Source: an uncultured Acetatifactor sp. | GTDB taxonomy: Bacteria; Bacillota; Clostridia; Lachnospirales; Lachnospiraceae | DNA length: 64,000 bases | Direction of reading: 5' to 3' | NCBI GenBank assembly: GCA_947625255.1 | Contig: CANQNT010000004.1 | Coordinates: 62,001-126,000, forward strand | In this document: piece after piece, positions 49,998-59,128 of the stretch | How positions within the stretch are numbered: position 1 is the first letter of the stretch | Layout: each line of letters begins with the position of its first letter | Notes under the pieces: generated by a model | Told to the model about the DNA's origin: nothing | Databases searched by the model: none | What the model saw: the letters and a program-made list of their open reading frames with translations, nothing else | Translations under genes and position numbers: made by a program

Positions 49998-51923
49998 ATG
50001 CGGACGCGTGCTCGGATTTCATTGCGGCAGCTGATATTTTGTGTCGGCTGTTTCGCAGGGTTTATGCTTCTTACGGTTTTTTTGTTTACATATCGGCGGG
50101 ATGAACGGGTTTTTGAGAATGTGGTTACGAAGCTTTTTCGGGAGGAAATGTCAGCGAACACGTTGAACATGCACTATACGATCGCGTATCCTGATAACTT
50201 CGGGATTCATGATTATACGGCGGTGTTGCCTTGTTACTCCGGAGAAAGGCGGCTGCGCAGTCAGGCGGAAACGGAAAATCTGGCCGCCACCTTGAACGGC
50301 TTGGACAAGGAGGAACTTTCAGAGGAGAATCAATATACGTTGGAATTGCTTTTAGAAACGTTAAATCTGAGTCTTGAGAAAAGTAAATATGCTTATTTTG
50401 AGGAACCCCTTTCCCCGTCCTCGGGGATGCAGTCTCAGCTGCCGATCCTTTTGGCGGAATATTCGTTTCGCACGAAGCGGGATGTGGAGGATTATCTGAA
50501 TCTTTTGGACCAGACGGATGAATATTTTCAGTCTCTGTTGGTTTTCGAACAAGAGAAAGCGGAAGCGGGATTGTTAATGTCGGCCACATCCCTGAAAAAA
50601 GTCATTGAACAATGCGATACTATTTTAGACAAACAGAGTCTGGAGGACGAAAGTCATTTCCTGCAGAGCACGTTCCGGGAAAGGCTGGCTGCCCTGGTCA
50701 ATCAAGGACTGCTCACCAAAGACGAGGCAATGCGGTATGTATCGCAAAACAATCGACTGCTCAGGACGGTCATGAGACCCGCTTATGAAGCACTCGCGGA
50801 CGGTCTATGTCTGTTGGAGGATGACTCCATTCCACTGGCCGGATTGGCTGGTCACCAAAACGGCGCGGCATATTATAGCCTTTTGTTGGCGTCGGAAACG
50901 GGATCTGACCGGCCTGTATCGGAAATCATGGATCTATTGCTGGAGCAGTTGTCTTCGGAATTCGAACAGATCAAGGAACTCCTGACACAAAATCCGGCTC
51001 TTTTGACGCTGGATTATGAAAAGGGAATAGAACAAGCCTTTCCCTACCGAAGCGCGGTACAGATGCTGGCAGATCTGCAGGAACAAATGCGGGATGATTT
51101 TCCTCCTTTCGCGGCATACGCCCAAACAGCCGCCCAAATCGGCATTCAAGAGATCTCCGGCCAGACGATACCCGATGTGGCAGTCAAATCCGTGTCGGAA
51201 AGTCTGCAGGAATATTGCGCCCCCGCTTTTTTTCTGACACCCCCCATCGACGATACTTCTTCCAACGTGATTTACATTAATGAAAAGAATTCTCCTTCCG
51301 GCCTGAATCTCTATACCACCCTGGCTCATGAGGGCTATCCCGGGCATTTGTATCAATCCGTTTTTTACAATCGGCTCCTGGACAATTCCGCTGCCGCCCA
51401 GGCGCGACAGCTTTTATGGTACGGCGGCTATCTGGAAGGCTGGGCACTATATGTGGAATTTATTTCTTTTGATTATGCGTCAAATCTCTTCCTGGAACGG
51501 GAGGAGCCTCTGCTCGCCGCGGCCGTACAATTAGAAAGACATAACCGCAGCCTGCAGTTATGTCTTTACTCACTTCTGGATATTATGATTCACTACGAAA
51601 ACGCTTCCGTAAAGCAAGTGGCAAAGATACTGGATTCCCTTGGCCTGAACGGGGACTCGGCGAATATCATCTTTGAATACATCGCCGAAGAGCCTGCCAA
51701 TTATCCGAAATACTACCTTGGCTATCTGGAGATCCTGGAACTGCGGAAGCTGGCGCAGGAACTCTGGCAGGATGATTACAACGATTATGATTTCCACAGC
51801 TTCTTCCTGGAATGCGGCCCCTCCGGCTTCACTCAGCTGCGAAAGAAATTAATGGAAACGATTTCTCCGGATAATACGACGCTATCCACTAAGATTTCTG
51901 ATGCGCTCGAAAGAATCCGGTAA
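49998..51923 (+). CDS. DUF885 peptidase-like protein, membrane-anchored
   Basis: This protein of about 641 residues has an amino-terminal signal anchor (LIFCVGCFAGFMLLTVFLFT) and a large external domain. It carries the zinc-peptidase-like motif LAHEGYPGHLYQSVFYNRLL (HE-G-Y-P-GH) and downstream YLEGWALYVEFISFDY, whose Glu is the likely third ligand, as in DUF885 gluzincin-like proteins. A peptidase acting outside the cell is likely but no substrate is known. The ATG at 49998 has GGGAG five bases upstream; a longer open frame upstream lacks similarity. It is divergent from the pentose operon, and its end overlaps the convergent MarR gene by 35 bases. Confidence 0.83.
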   Translation: MRTRARISLRQLIFCVGCFAGFMLLTVFLFTYRRDERVFENVVTKLFREEMSANTLNMHYTIAYPDNFGIHDYTAVLPCYSGERRLRSQAETENLAATLNGLDKEELSEENQYTLELLLETLNLSLEKSKYAYFEEPLSPSSGMQSQLPILLAEYSFRTKRDVEDYLNLLDQTDEYFQSLLVFEQEKAEAGLLMSATSLKKVIEQCDTILDKQSLEDESHFLQSTFRERLAALVNQGLLTKDEAMRYVSQNNRLLRTVMRPAYEALADGLCLLEDDSIPLAGLAGHQNGAAYYSLLLASETGSDRPVSEIMDLLLEQLSSEFEQIKELLTQNPALLTLDYEKGIEQAFPYRSAVQMLADLQEQMRDDFPPFAAYAQTAAQIGIQEISGQTIPDVAVKSVSESLQEYCAPAFFLTPPIDDTSSNVIYINEKNSPSGLNLYTTLAHEGYPGHLYQSVFYNRLLDNSAAAQARQLLWYGGYLEGWALYVEFISFDYASNLFLEREEPLLAAAVQLERHNRSLQLCLYSLLDIMIHYENASVKQVAKILDSLGLNGDSANIIFEYIAEEPANYPKYYLGYLEILELRKLAQELWQDDYNDYDFHSFFLECGPSGFTQLRKKLMETISPDNTTLSTKISDALERIR

Positions 51924-52332
51924 GGTCAAGCAGCGCCCTTTCCAGGACCTCCTGCTCCTCCTCGTCCAGATCGGCAATTACGGCCTGCACCAGCTCCTTG
52001 TGAAAATTCTCATGCTGAATGTAGGCCTTACGCCCCTTTTCTGTCAGAGAGACCAGAACCACCCGTCTGTCAGCCTCACTGCGGATTCTGTCCACGAAGC
52101 CTTTTTTTACCAGTCCGTTGACAGAAATCGTCAGCGTACCCGTGGTGACGTTCAACGCCTTCGCCACGGCGGTCATGTTCTTCGGCTCATGTACGTCAAT
52201 GGCCTCTATGACATGCATATCGTTGACACTCAGTTCCCTGAACTCCCCTTGCCTCAGGGAACGCTCTTCGATTGTCATGATCTCTCGAAACAGCTTGACT
52301 AGCAGTTCGTTCAAGGTTGCGGAAATATCCAC
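51889..52332 (-). CDS. MarR-family transcriptional regulator
   Basis: This winged-helix regulator of about 147 residues has ELSVNDMHVIEAIDVHEPKN, then the recognition region MTAVAKALNVTTGTLTISVN and the wing VDRIRSEADRRVVLVSLTEK. The best start is the GTG at 52332, because AAAGGAG lies five bases before it; an ATG at 52347 and a GTG at 52362 lack a ribosome site. A 21-base inverted repeat lies just upstream and could be its own operator. The target genes are unknown; neighbours are the Mrr-type nuclease and the DUF885 protein, which overlaps it tail to tail. It is average in length for the family. Confidence 0.88.
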   Translation of the reverse strand: MDISATLNELLVKLFREIMTIEERSLRQGEFRELSVNDMHVIEAIDVHEPKNMTAVAKALNVTTGTLTISVNGLVKKGFVDRIRSEADRRVVLVSLTEKGRKAYIQHENFHKELVQAVIADLDEEEQEVLERALLDLTGFFRAHQKS

Positions 52333-52347
52333 GACTTCTCCTTTCAT

Positions 52348-52368
52348 GACAGGGCAAGGCACCCTGTC
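52348..52368. promoter_or_regulatory. Inverted repeat upstream of the MarR gene, possible operator
   Basis: GACAGGG and CCCTGTC form perfect seven-base arms around a seven-base centre, 15 bases before the MarR GTG start. MarR dimers bind such palindromes, so autoregulation is possible; the same arms could form an RNA hairpin in the leader. Confidence 0.5.
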
Positions 52369-52405
52369 CCCGGCACGGTATCCGACGGTTTCCAGGGCCG
52401 CCCCT

Positions 52406-52852
52406 TTATTCTGCTTCCATCATCTCCACATAGTCTCTGTCCCACAAGATGATTTTCAGCTTCCGGGCAAACTTGACAGCGGGTGCCGTAAAATACTGAT
52501 TGGTCATCACCACGCCCACCATGCGTTCATAATAATCCCTGCCTGCGTAAACTTCCTGAATGGCTTTGATCCCAACGGGTGAGGAATAGCACTTGCACTG
52601 GATGGCGTAGGTGATACCTTCCCGTTCCGCCAGGATGTCCACTCCGTAGTCTCCGCTTTCTTTTGTGACTTCCACCTCCTGAAAGCCATGGGACCGGAGC
52701 AGATCGGCACAATAATGTTCAAACTCATGCCCCTCCATCAAATCCATTTCATGAGGCCGTCTTCTCGAAAGTCTTCGAAAAAGCCACCACGCCAGTACAC
52801 AAAGCAGAACCAGACCAATCATTAGTAAAATAATAAGCTGATTGTTTTCCAT
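52406..52852 (-). CDS. Membrane-anchored Mrr-type restriction endonuclease-like protein
   Basis: This 148-residue protein has an amino-terminal helix (LIILLMIGLVLLCVLAWWLF), a basic patch (RRLSRRRPHE) and an Mrr_cat nuclease domain: GHEFEHYCADLLRSHGFQEV, GDYGVDILAEREG and YAIQCKCYSSPVG. The Asp and the Gln-x-Lys are the expected PD-(D/E)xK-type catalytic residues. The basic patch puts the nuclease domain on the cytoplasmic side. Such membrane-tethered Mrr proteins occur widely in Firmicutes, perhaps acting on foreign or damaged DNA; the role is not established. The ATG lies one base after AGGAG, which is unusually close. It diverges from the sulfatase gene. Confidence 0.85.
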   Translation of the reverse strand: MENNQLIILLMIGLVLLCVLAWWLFRRLSRRRPHEMDLMEGHEFEHYCADLLRSHGFQEVEVTKESGDYGVDILAEREGITYAIQCKCYSSPVGIKAIQEVYAGRDYYERMVGVVMTNQYFTAPAVKFARKLKIILWDRDYVEMMEAE

Positions 52853-52895
52853 GCTCCTATTTTACCAAATTTTCCACATATTTTCCACAAAAATC

Positions 52896-52924
52896 TTCAC
52901 CAACCTGAAATTGTGTGATAAGAT
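52896..52924 (+). promoter_or_regulatory. Sigma-A promoter of the sulfatase gene
   Basis: TTCACC (52896-52901), a 17-base spacer and TAAGAT (52919-52924) with an extended TGA before the -10 lie about 36 bases upstream of the sulfatase start. Confidence 0.55.
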
Positions 52925-52960
52925 AGTGTTGCGATTCATTTGCAAAGAAAGGAGTCACCC

Positions 52961-54385
52961 ATGATGACACAGCGCCCCAACATTATATTTTATTTCACCG
53001 ATCAGCAACGCTTTGATACTTGTGGCTGCTATGGCCAGAAGCTGGATATCACTCCCAACCTGGACCGGCTTGCCAGGGACGGCGTCCAGTTTCAATATGC
53101 CTTTTCCCCACAACCCGTCTGCGGTCCCTGCCGGGCTCTCTTCCAGACCGGGCGCTATGCCACGGAACTGGGGTGCTTCTGCAATAACAGAATGCTTCCT
53201 CAGGGCGTGAAAACCCTGGCCGATTATATTCAGGAGGCCGGCTATGAAACCGCATATATCGGAAAATGGCACCTGGCGAGCCAGGGACGGCCTGGAGATC
53301 CCGATTATGTCAACCACACCGTTACCGCGATCCCTAAGGAATACCGGGGCGGCTACAATGGCTTCTGGAGGGCCGCCGACGTGCTGGAATTTACCTCTCA
53401 CGGTTATGACGGTTATGTCTTTGACGAACAGAATAAGCGTATTGATTTCAAAGGATACCGGGCTGACTGCATTACGGATCTGGCGCTGGATTTCTTTGAC
53501 GTGCGCAGCGACAAGCCCTTCTTCATGACCATTTCCCACATTGAGCCCCACCACCAGAACGATCACATGCACTACGAGGGGCCTCTGGGTTCCAAGGAAA
53601 AATATCGGGATTACGAGCTGCCGGGAGATCTGGCCGCCCTGCCCGGGGATTACCGCCAGGAATATCCGGATTATCTGGGGGCCTGCGCCAGTCTTGACGC
53701 CAACCTCGGCAAATTGATCGCCCGCCTGAAAGAAAAAGGCCTTTATGAAAATACCGTCATCCTCTACGCTTCCGATCACGGTTCCCATTTTCACACCCGG
53801 AATCGAGACAGCCACTTGTGCGGCGGGGACGATTATAAGCGCTCCTGCCATGATGCCAGTCTACGCGTCCCACTTGTCATTTCAGGAGGGCCGTTCCGGG
53901 GGGGAATCCTGGTGGAGGACCTGGTCAGCACGGAAAGTCTGCCCAAGACCATCCTGGCCTTGGCCGGAGTGGACGTGGGAGATGCCATGATCGGGGAGAA
54001 TCTCTTAGATGTGGCGCGCCGCGCTTCCATGGAACATTCCAGCGGGGACGGTCAAACTTTTTTCCCTGCATGTCCTTCCCATGCCAAAGAGGACTTCGAT
54101 CGTCCCAATGAGGTCTACGCCCAGATTTCCGAAAGCCGCGTTGGCCGCTGTATTCGCACTAAGGATTATAAATATTCCATTTACGCTCCCGGCAAAAACG
54201 GATTCCAGGCCGCTGACAGCGATGCTTACGCGGATGACTTTCTCTACGACCTGCGCAAGGATCCCTATGAGCTGAATAATTTGATTGACTGCGCGGAATA
54301 TGACGAGGTTAAAAAGATGCTGCGCGAGAAACTGCTGAATTGGATTGAACGGGCAGAGGGAAAACGCCCTGAGATTCTCACGTGA
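52961..54385 (+). CDS. Type I sulfatase (Cys-type), cytoplasmic
   Basis: This protein of about 474 residues is an alkaline-phosphatase-superfamily sulfatase. It has PNIIFYFTDQQRFDTCGCYG with the first metal Asp, the formylglycine motif C-G-P-C-R in QPVCGPCRALFQTGRY, GKWHLASQG, and the late metal site ILYASDHGSH. The Cys must be oxidised to formylglycine, in anaerobes by an anSME radical-SAM enzyme, which is not in this window. No signal peptide is present, so the substrate must be taken up. The start ATG (52961) has AAGGAG about seven bases upstream. It has its own promoter and meets spmB tail to tail with seven bases between stops. The sulfated substrate is unknown. Confidence 0.88.
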   Translation: MMTQRPNIIFYFTDQQRFDTCGCYGQKLDITPNLDRLARDGVQFQYAFSPQPVCGPCRALFQTGRYATELGCFCNNRMLPQGVKTLADYIQEAGYETAYIGKWHLASQGRPGDPDYVNHTVTAIPKEYRGGYNGFWRAADVLEFTSHGYDGYVFDEQNKRIDFKGYRADCITDLALDFFDVRSDKPFFMTISHIEPHHQNDHMHYEGPLGSKEKYRDYELPGDLAALPGDYRQEYPDYLGACASLDANLGKLIARLKEKGLYENTVILYASDHGSHFHTRNRDSHLCGGDDYKRSCHDASLRVPLVISGGPFRGGILVEDLVSTESLPKTILALAGVDVGDAMIGENLLDVARRASMEHSSGDGQTFFPACPSHAKEDFDRPNEVYAQISESRVGRCIRTKDYKYSIYAPGKNGFQAADSDAYADDFLYDLRKDPYELNNLIDCAEYDEVKKMLREKLLNWIERAEGKRPEILT

Positions 54386-54392
54386 CAATGGT

Positions 54393-54920
54393 TTACATGA
54401 TTTGCCTGGCAAGCAAAATACTCATCACCGTCCCCGCCAGGGTAGCCAACAGGGCTCCGGGGATGGTGTAGCGGGTTTTGGTTACTTTGGCCGCCAGGTA
54501 GTAGACGCTCATGGTATAAAAAAGCGTTTCGGTGCAGCTCATCAAAATGGAAGTCGTCAGTCCCACCAGGGAATCCGGCCCATGTTCCCGGAAAATATCC
54601 AGCACCAGTCCCGTGGCAGCCGATGAGGAAAATAATTTCACGATCAATACCGGCAAAATCGGCGCCGGGACTCCAACCGCCTCTGTCAGCGGCGCCAGCA
54701 ATTCTCCCAGGAACGCCAAAAAGCCTGACGCGCGCAAAACTCCCACCGCTACCATCAGGCCAATTAAGGTTGGCATAATGTCCACCACGATTTTCAGGCC
54801 GTCCTTGGCCCCCTTGAGAAAGGATTCGTAAACCTTTACTTTTGAAGTCAGACCATATGCCACAATATAGAAAATGATTACCGGAATTATGATATCGGAA
54901 AAATGAGCCAGGGCGTTCAT
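54393..54920 (-). CDS. spmB: Spore maturation protein SpmB-like (nucleoside recognition Gate domain)
   Basis: This 175-residue membrane protein has about five hydrophobic segments with the Gate-domain patterns IVVDIMPTLIGLMVAVGVLR, IVKLFSSSAATGLVLD and TSILMSCTETLFYTMSVYYL, typical of SpmB, which is needed for dehydration of the spore core in Bacillus. SpmA, usually adjacent, is not present here. A weak promoter lies at 54987-55016. The ribosome site is poor. It stands alone between the glycosidase operon and the convergent sulfatase. Its presence supports a spore-forming lineage or its descendant. Confidence 0.82.
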   Translation of the reverse strand: MNALAHFSDIIIPVIIFYIVAYGLTSKVKVYESFLKGAKDGLKIVVDIMPTLIGLMVAVGVLRASGFLAFLGELLAPLTEAVGVPAPILPVLIVKLFSSSAATGLVLDIFREHGPDSLVGLTTSILMSCTETLFYTMSVYYLAAKVTKTRYTIPGALLATLAGTVMSILLARQIM

Positions 54921-54986
54921 AAATCAACCATCTGCCAGCAGTGGACGGCGCGCTTTGCGCACTGTCCGCGGGCCAATAAAACTCTT

Positions 54987-55016
54987 ACTATAGCTTATGT
55001 GATTTTTCCCTGAAAA
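54987..55016 (-). promoter_or_regulatory. Weak candidate promoter for spmB
   Basis: On the minus strand TTTTCA (55011-55016), an 18-base spacer and TATAGT (54987-54992) lie about 65 bases before the spmB start, in the 125-base gap after the glycosidase gene. Two mismatches in the -35 keep this tentative. Confidence 0.35.
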
Positions 55017-55045
55017 TACCCTTTGAACGACAATCCCTTTATAAA

Positions 55046-58000
55046 TTATGGGATATCTTCTTCCAGAATCTGAGGGGCTGTCAATATCCCCATTGCCTTG
55101 ACCTGATAAGTATCCGTCCAAGACGTTCCTTCCGTTCTCCAGGAGTTTTGTCCCAGCCAATACATATCGTCACCGATCAAATGCAGCTGACCAAAGCCAT
55201 TATAACGATTTCCCAGACATGTAATCTGCAGGACATTATCATGGGTCCTTAAATCTTTTAACCTGCATTTGTACGGCAAAAACGCCAGCATTTGTTCTTC
55301 CCCATGATTAACCGACACCTTGACGGCGGCTCCTGAATAATATGGCACCTGCAAGATTTTGTCCCTGCCTTTTTTCTCTGGATCGTCCTCCGGAAGCGCT
55401 GCCAGATAGGTCATATTACCGGTATAAAAAGGAAACCCTTGTCTCGTGTAGTCTCCCCAGAACAATTTTTCAGGCTTGGGATACAAGGACGCGCGGGCTC
55501 CCCGCAGCTCCACTCCAAATTCCCCGAGAAGGTACATCCATTCCAAATCCGTACAATCGCCATAATCCATCGTCAGGCACAATTCATTGTCGCCTTTTCG
55601 GATGGCAGGCAATTTAACCACCGTTATCGCAGGGTCTACATAATATCCCTGCGATTCCATGCGCACCGCCTGACCGTTCAATGTGCAGGAACAATACCCG
55701 GCTTCTTCCAATGCCAAACAACATTCCGAAAGCTCCGTGGTCGAATAAAAGCTTGTCCGCAGGTGCAGCTTGTGGTCCCGCACATCCTCTTTTATCCGAA
55801 TATAAGGCTGCGCCAGAGATTCACATCGAAGCGGTAAATGAAGTCTTTCTCTCAGCCTATTGTCCAGCTTTAGCATTTCACAGGCTTCCTGATATTCTTC
55901 ATCATCCAAAGCATATTCAAAACGGTCCAGCAGCAGAACATTAGGTTCGCTCATCCGGTAGCCGATAGGCTCCGGCAACGTCTGTCTTCTTTCACAGCTC
56001 CGTTCCTTACAGATTTTTCCCCCTTTTTCCACATCCCCCTCTTCCTCGTTAGAGTCAACATCCGTTATCCGTTTTAACCGCAGCATCAGGCTGTCATCGC
56101 CATAAATTTCATATGGTACGACGGTTTGTCCATTTCGAAGCAACGCCTCCAAGTTAGAGACTTCCCCTGATAAGGTATCATATTTTTCAGCCTTCCAATA
56201 GCCTTTGATTTTAATCTCAATCATTTGAGGCGCGTGCAGCGCTCTTCTATACCACACCTCATCCTGACGCCCTTCCATTCCCCTATAAGCCTGCGCGATA
56301 AAAAGCCATCTGCAGTCTTGTTCCTCACGCAGCTGATGCAGCAGCTGAAAGGTACGTTTTTCCCCCCGTTCCAGGAAATCCACTTCTCTCCAAGGCGCAA
56401 GCCTCTCCAAAAGCGTCTGCCGGGATAGCTGCATCCGCTCACATTTCTTCATCAGACACTCCAGGGATTCCTCTCTTCCGCAATCCACATATTCCGGAGT
56501 TTCGCCCAGAAAAATCACGGTTCCTCCCGCATCCGTAAATTGAAGCAGCCTCTGCAAAGTCGTTTTACGCAGATTTCTGCAGCTTGGTACCAAAACCACT
56601 GAATACCCCATATCTCCGCAACGGAACAAGGCGCCTTCCTGAGCAGATTTTTCGTCCGCCAAAGAAGATTCCGCAATATAGTCAAAGTCTATTCCACCAA
56701 TAAGAAGCCACTTTGTAATATTCTTAAAATCGTCCTCCAGCTGCTTCTTTTTCCCTTCCGATTGTTCTCCCGGTCCCTGCAACAGCCAAAAGGATTCAAT
56801 CGTATGCAGCACGCCTACCCGGATTACTGGTTTCCCTCTTGTCAGGCAATAATTGACTCTCGCGAAGTGGTTCTCCACATATGAATAATCCTTATACCAG
56901 GGAGACTGCCAGCCGATGGCGGCAGGATAGTCTCTCTTGGCCTCTCCGTTCATGGATGCCCATGCCAAATGGGGGACTCTGACCGTAACCCCCAAAGCCG
57001 CCTGCCAATCTCCTGCCAACTTATATCCCTCAAAGTTAAAATCCCATTGTGTCACTCCGTATAACTCACTTAATACGCCTTCTTTGCGATATTGATGCGC
57101 GATACTGGCAGCCTGTTTCGCCGCCAGAAAATCCCTGGCATCACATAAATTGTCAATTCCGGGCAGCTGAAACTCTCTGTAGCACCGCATGGCCTCTCCC
57201 ACACTGGAAGCTTGTCCGCGCATGGTGTCCTCTCCAAGCAGATGGCCCGTGAAAAGCAGATTGTGCTTCGCACACCAATCACCGATCTGTCCGCAGTACG
57301 CGTCTACAAACATCCGGTTGATCGTCTTATAATAATGATACCTTAACGGAGAGGCCTTTTCCCCTTTCCTGTTCCAAATGATATATGGTATCGCTTCAAA
57401 GAAATCTTTCCCATCCACTTCACCATAGATTTCAGGCAACATTTCCGTATATGGCAGACAAATGTCCTGTTGGCCTTCCGCCTTTGCAGGAAGCCGCAAT
57501 CCATTGATATGAGGTTCATCGGTAAAAATAGCCGGAATGGATTTCCCGAAATCATTCTGAAGAACTTCTGCATACCGGTCATGGGTAAGGTGAATAAAAC
57601 AGCCGATTGCCTCCCGCTTCATGGTATCTACATAGGTCTGATCATTACACCAGGGGGATTCTTCCGCCAATTCCATATATAGGTACCATTTCACGCCTTC
57701 CGGCTTGTCTCCCTCTTCCATAATGGACGCTTTTTTCAGGTTACCGGACTCCAGAACGATGTCATATGCCCTTAAAAAACAGCCCCTGACTTTTTCATTC
57801 CTATTTTGCCGATCAAGGAACTCCTCAAAAGAGTTTAGCATGTCTTCCTCTTTATGGACCGTCAGCTTCAGCCATCTGGCTCTGAAGAACATGTTTTTCG
57901 TCACTTCTCCGCCCGCAATTCCGGAAGAATATCGGTCTTCATCATACAGCCAGCACAGCATTCCGTTCTCTTTTGCCTTCTCATTGCAAAACTGAACCAA

Positions 58001-58219
58001 CGAAAGGAATTCATCACTCATATATTGATTTTTTAATCCCACCCTCACGTGCACATGAAAACCGCCCATACCCATTTTTTTGAATTCCAAGATCTGTTGT
58101 TCGATCATTTCTTTTGTCATCAGGGTATTCCAGGACCAAAACGGCGTTCCCCGGTAACACGCACCGGGATTTTGAAAGGATTCATATGAAAATTCCTTTA
58201 TCGACTGTTCAAATAACAT
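55046..58219 (-). CDS. GH106-like glycoside hydrolase (alpha-L-rhamnosidase type), cytoplasmic
   Basis: This 1057-residue enzyme begins with a barrel carrying the pattern RGTPFWSWNTLMTKEMIEQQ, GMGGFHVHVRVGL, CWLYDEDRYSSGIAGG and later IFTDEPHINGL and FTGHLLGEDTM. These blocks are typical of GH106 and its relatives, with an accessory domain before a jelly-roll-like carboxy-terminal part (from about residue 780). Acids in YDED, TDEP and GED are candidate catalytic residues. No signal peptide is present, so it would act on sugars brought in by the adjacent ABC transporter. It follows the second permease by five bases. Rhamnoside specificity is a guess by family; other alpha-linked deoxysugars are possible. 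Confidence 0.78.
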   Translation of the reverse strand: MLFEQSIKEFSYESFQNPGACYRGTPFWSWNTLMTKEMIEQQILEFKKMGMGGFHVHVRVGLKNQYMSDEFLSLVQFCNEKAKENGMLCWLYDEDRYSSGIAGGEVTKNMFFRARWLKLTVHKEEDMLNSFEEFLDRQNRNEKVRGCFLRAYDIVLESGNLKKASIMEEGDKPEGVKWYLYMELAEESPWCNDQTYVDTMKREAIGCFIHLTHDRYAEVLQNDFGKSIPAIFTDEPHINGLRLPAKAEGQQDICLPYTEMLPEIYGEVDGKDFFEAIPYIIWNRKGEKASPLRYHYYKTINRMFVDAYCGQIGDWCAKHNLLFTGHLLGEDTMRGQASSVGEAMRCYREFQLPGIDNLCDARDFLAAKQAASIAHQYRKEGVLSELYGVTQWDFNFEGYKLAGDWQAALGVTVRVPHLAWASMNGEAKRDYPAAIGWQSPWYKDYSYVENHFARVNYCLTRGKPVIRVGVLHTIESFWLLQGPGEQSEGKKKQLEDDFKNITKWLLIGGIDFDYIAESSLADEKSAQEGALFRCGDMGYSVVLVPSCRNLRKTTLQRLLQFTDAGGTVIFLGETPEYVDCGREESLECLMKKCERMQLSRQTLLERLAPWREVDFLERGEKRTFQLLHQLREEQDCRWLFIAQAYRGMEGRQDEVWYRRALHAPQMIEIKIKGYWKAEKYDTLSGEVSNLEALLRNGQTVVPYEIYGDDSLMLRLKRITDVDSNEEEGDVEKGGKICKERSCERRQTLPEPIGYRMSEPNVLLLDRFEYALDDEEYQEACEMLKLDNRLRERLHLPLRCESLAQPYIRIKEDVRDHKLHLRTSFYSTTELSECCLALEEAGYCSCTLNGQAVRMESQGYYVDPAITVVKLPAIRKGDNELCLTMDYGDCTDLEWMYLLGEFGVELRGARASLYPKPEKLFWGDYTRQGFPFYTGNMTYLAALPEDDPEKKGRDKILQVPYYSGAAVKVSVNHGEEQMLAFLPYKCRLKDLRTHDNVLQITCLGNRYNGFGQLHLIGDDMYWLGQNSWRTEGTSWTDTYQVKAMGILTAPQILEEDIP

Positions 58220-58224
58220 TTCTT

Positions 58225-59118
58225 CTACCCCTTTACGCTGCCCACTGTCAAACCGGCGGTGAAATATTTCTGCAAGAACGGATAAATCATCATCAGTGGA
58301 ATAATGGAAATAAAAATCTGCGCCGCTTTCATATTAGTATCATTCACATCCAACAGCTTCATCAGGTCATTCAAATCACCTGTCAGTAATTTTTCCGTAG
58401 TCGATGTAACCAAGGTCTGTAAATAGGATTGCAGGGGATAGTTCTGGGTCCGATTAGAATAGATCAGACCATCAAACCATGCATTCCAGTGCCCCACAAG
58501 GCTGAAGAGCGTAACCGTTGCAAGTGACGGTTTGGACAAAGGCAGATAGATTTTGGTAAGGATATCCGCCTGATTTGCTCCGTCCAGTCTGGCCGATTCC
58601 TCCAATTCCTCCGGAATGCCTCTGAAAAAATTCATCAGGACAATACATGAAAAAATAGGAACAGCCCCCGGCAGTACCAGCGCCCATACCGTATCGATCA
58701 AACCCGTCTTGGCCACAATAAAATAGGAAGGCATTAAACCGCCATTGAACAGCATCACGATCAGCATATATGCCACATAAAATTTTCTCGCGGGAAAAAC
58801 ATGGTCGGGCTTTGAAAGCGGATAACCAACCAACACTATCATGATAACATTGACAGGCACACCAATCAAGACTCTCTTCAGGCTAATCAGCGCCGCCGTC
58901 CAGAACTCATGATTATTCAATACAAATGTATATGCTTTCGTTGTAAATTCCACGGGGAGCAGCCCCACCCTGTTCTCGATGATGGCCTGGGAGGAACTGA
59001 AGGATGTCGCCAGCAGGTTTATAATCGGCACCATACAGCTTATCGTAACAAATGCCACTGCCGCGTAGATCAAAGTCAAATAGAATATTCTTCTCTTACT
59101 GAGCTTCATCTTATCCAT
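58225..59118 (-). CDS. Carbohydrate ABC transporter permease, LplC/YtcP-type
   Basis: This permease of about 297 residues has six membrane helices and the EAA loop ESARLDGANQADILTKIYLP that docks on the ATPase. It ends MMIYPFLQKYFTAGLTVGSV, typical of the LplC group. With the neighbouring permease and lipoprotein it imports an oligosaccharide. No ATPase gene is nearby, as is usual for this family, which shares a general MsmX-type ATPase. The ATG at 59118 has TAGGAGG six bases upstream and lies 10 bases after the other permease gene. Confidence 0.92.
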   Translation of the reverse strand: MDKMKLSKRRIFYLTLIYAAVAFVTISCMVPIINLLATSFSSSQAIIENRVGLLPVEFTTKAYTFVLNNHEFWTAALISLKRVLIGVPVNVIMIVLVGYPLSKPDHVFPARKFYVAYMLIVMLFNGGLMPSYFIVAKTGLIDTVWALVLPGAVPIFSCIVLMNFFRGIPEELEESARLDGANQADILTKIYLPLSKPSLATVTLFSLVGHWNAWFDGLIYSNRTQNYPLQSYLQTLVTSTTEKLLTGDLNDLMKLLDVNDTNMKAAQIFISIIPLMMIYPFLQKYFTAGLTVGSVKG

Positions 59119-59128
59119 TCCGCACCTC

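Noticed and set aside
52955-53851. Minus-strand open frame of 298 codons opposite the sulfatase
   Set aside because: The sulfatase on the plus strand has all catalytic motifs and a promoter; the antisense product is not recognisable.
54265-54927. Alternative minus-strand frame of 220 codons overlapping spmB
   Set aside because: The spmB frame encodes clear Gate-domain helices; this other frame is Gly, His and Arg-rich with no family match.
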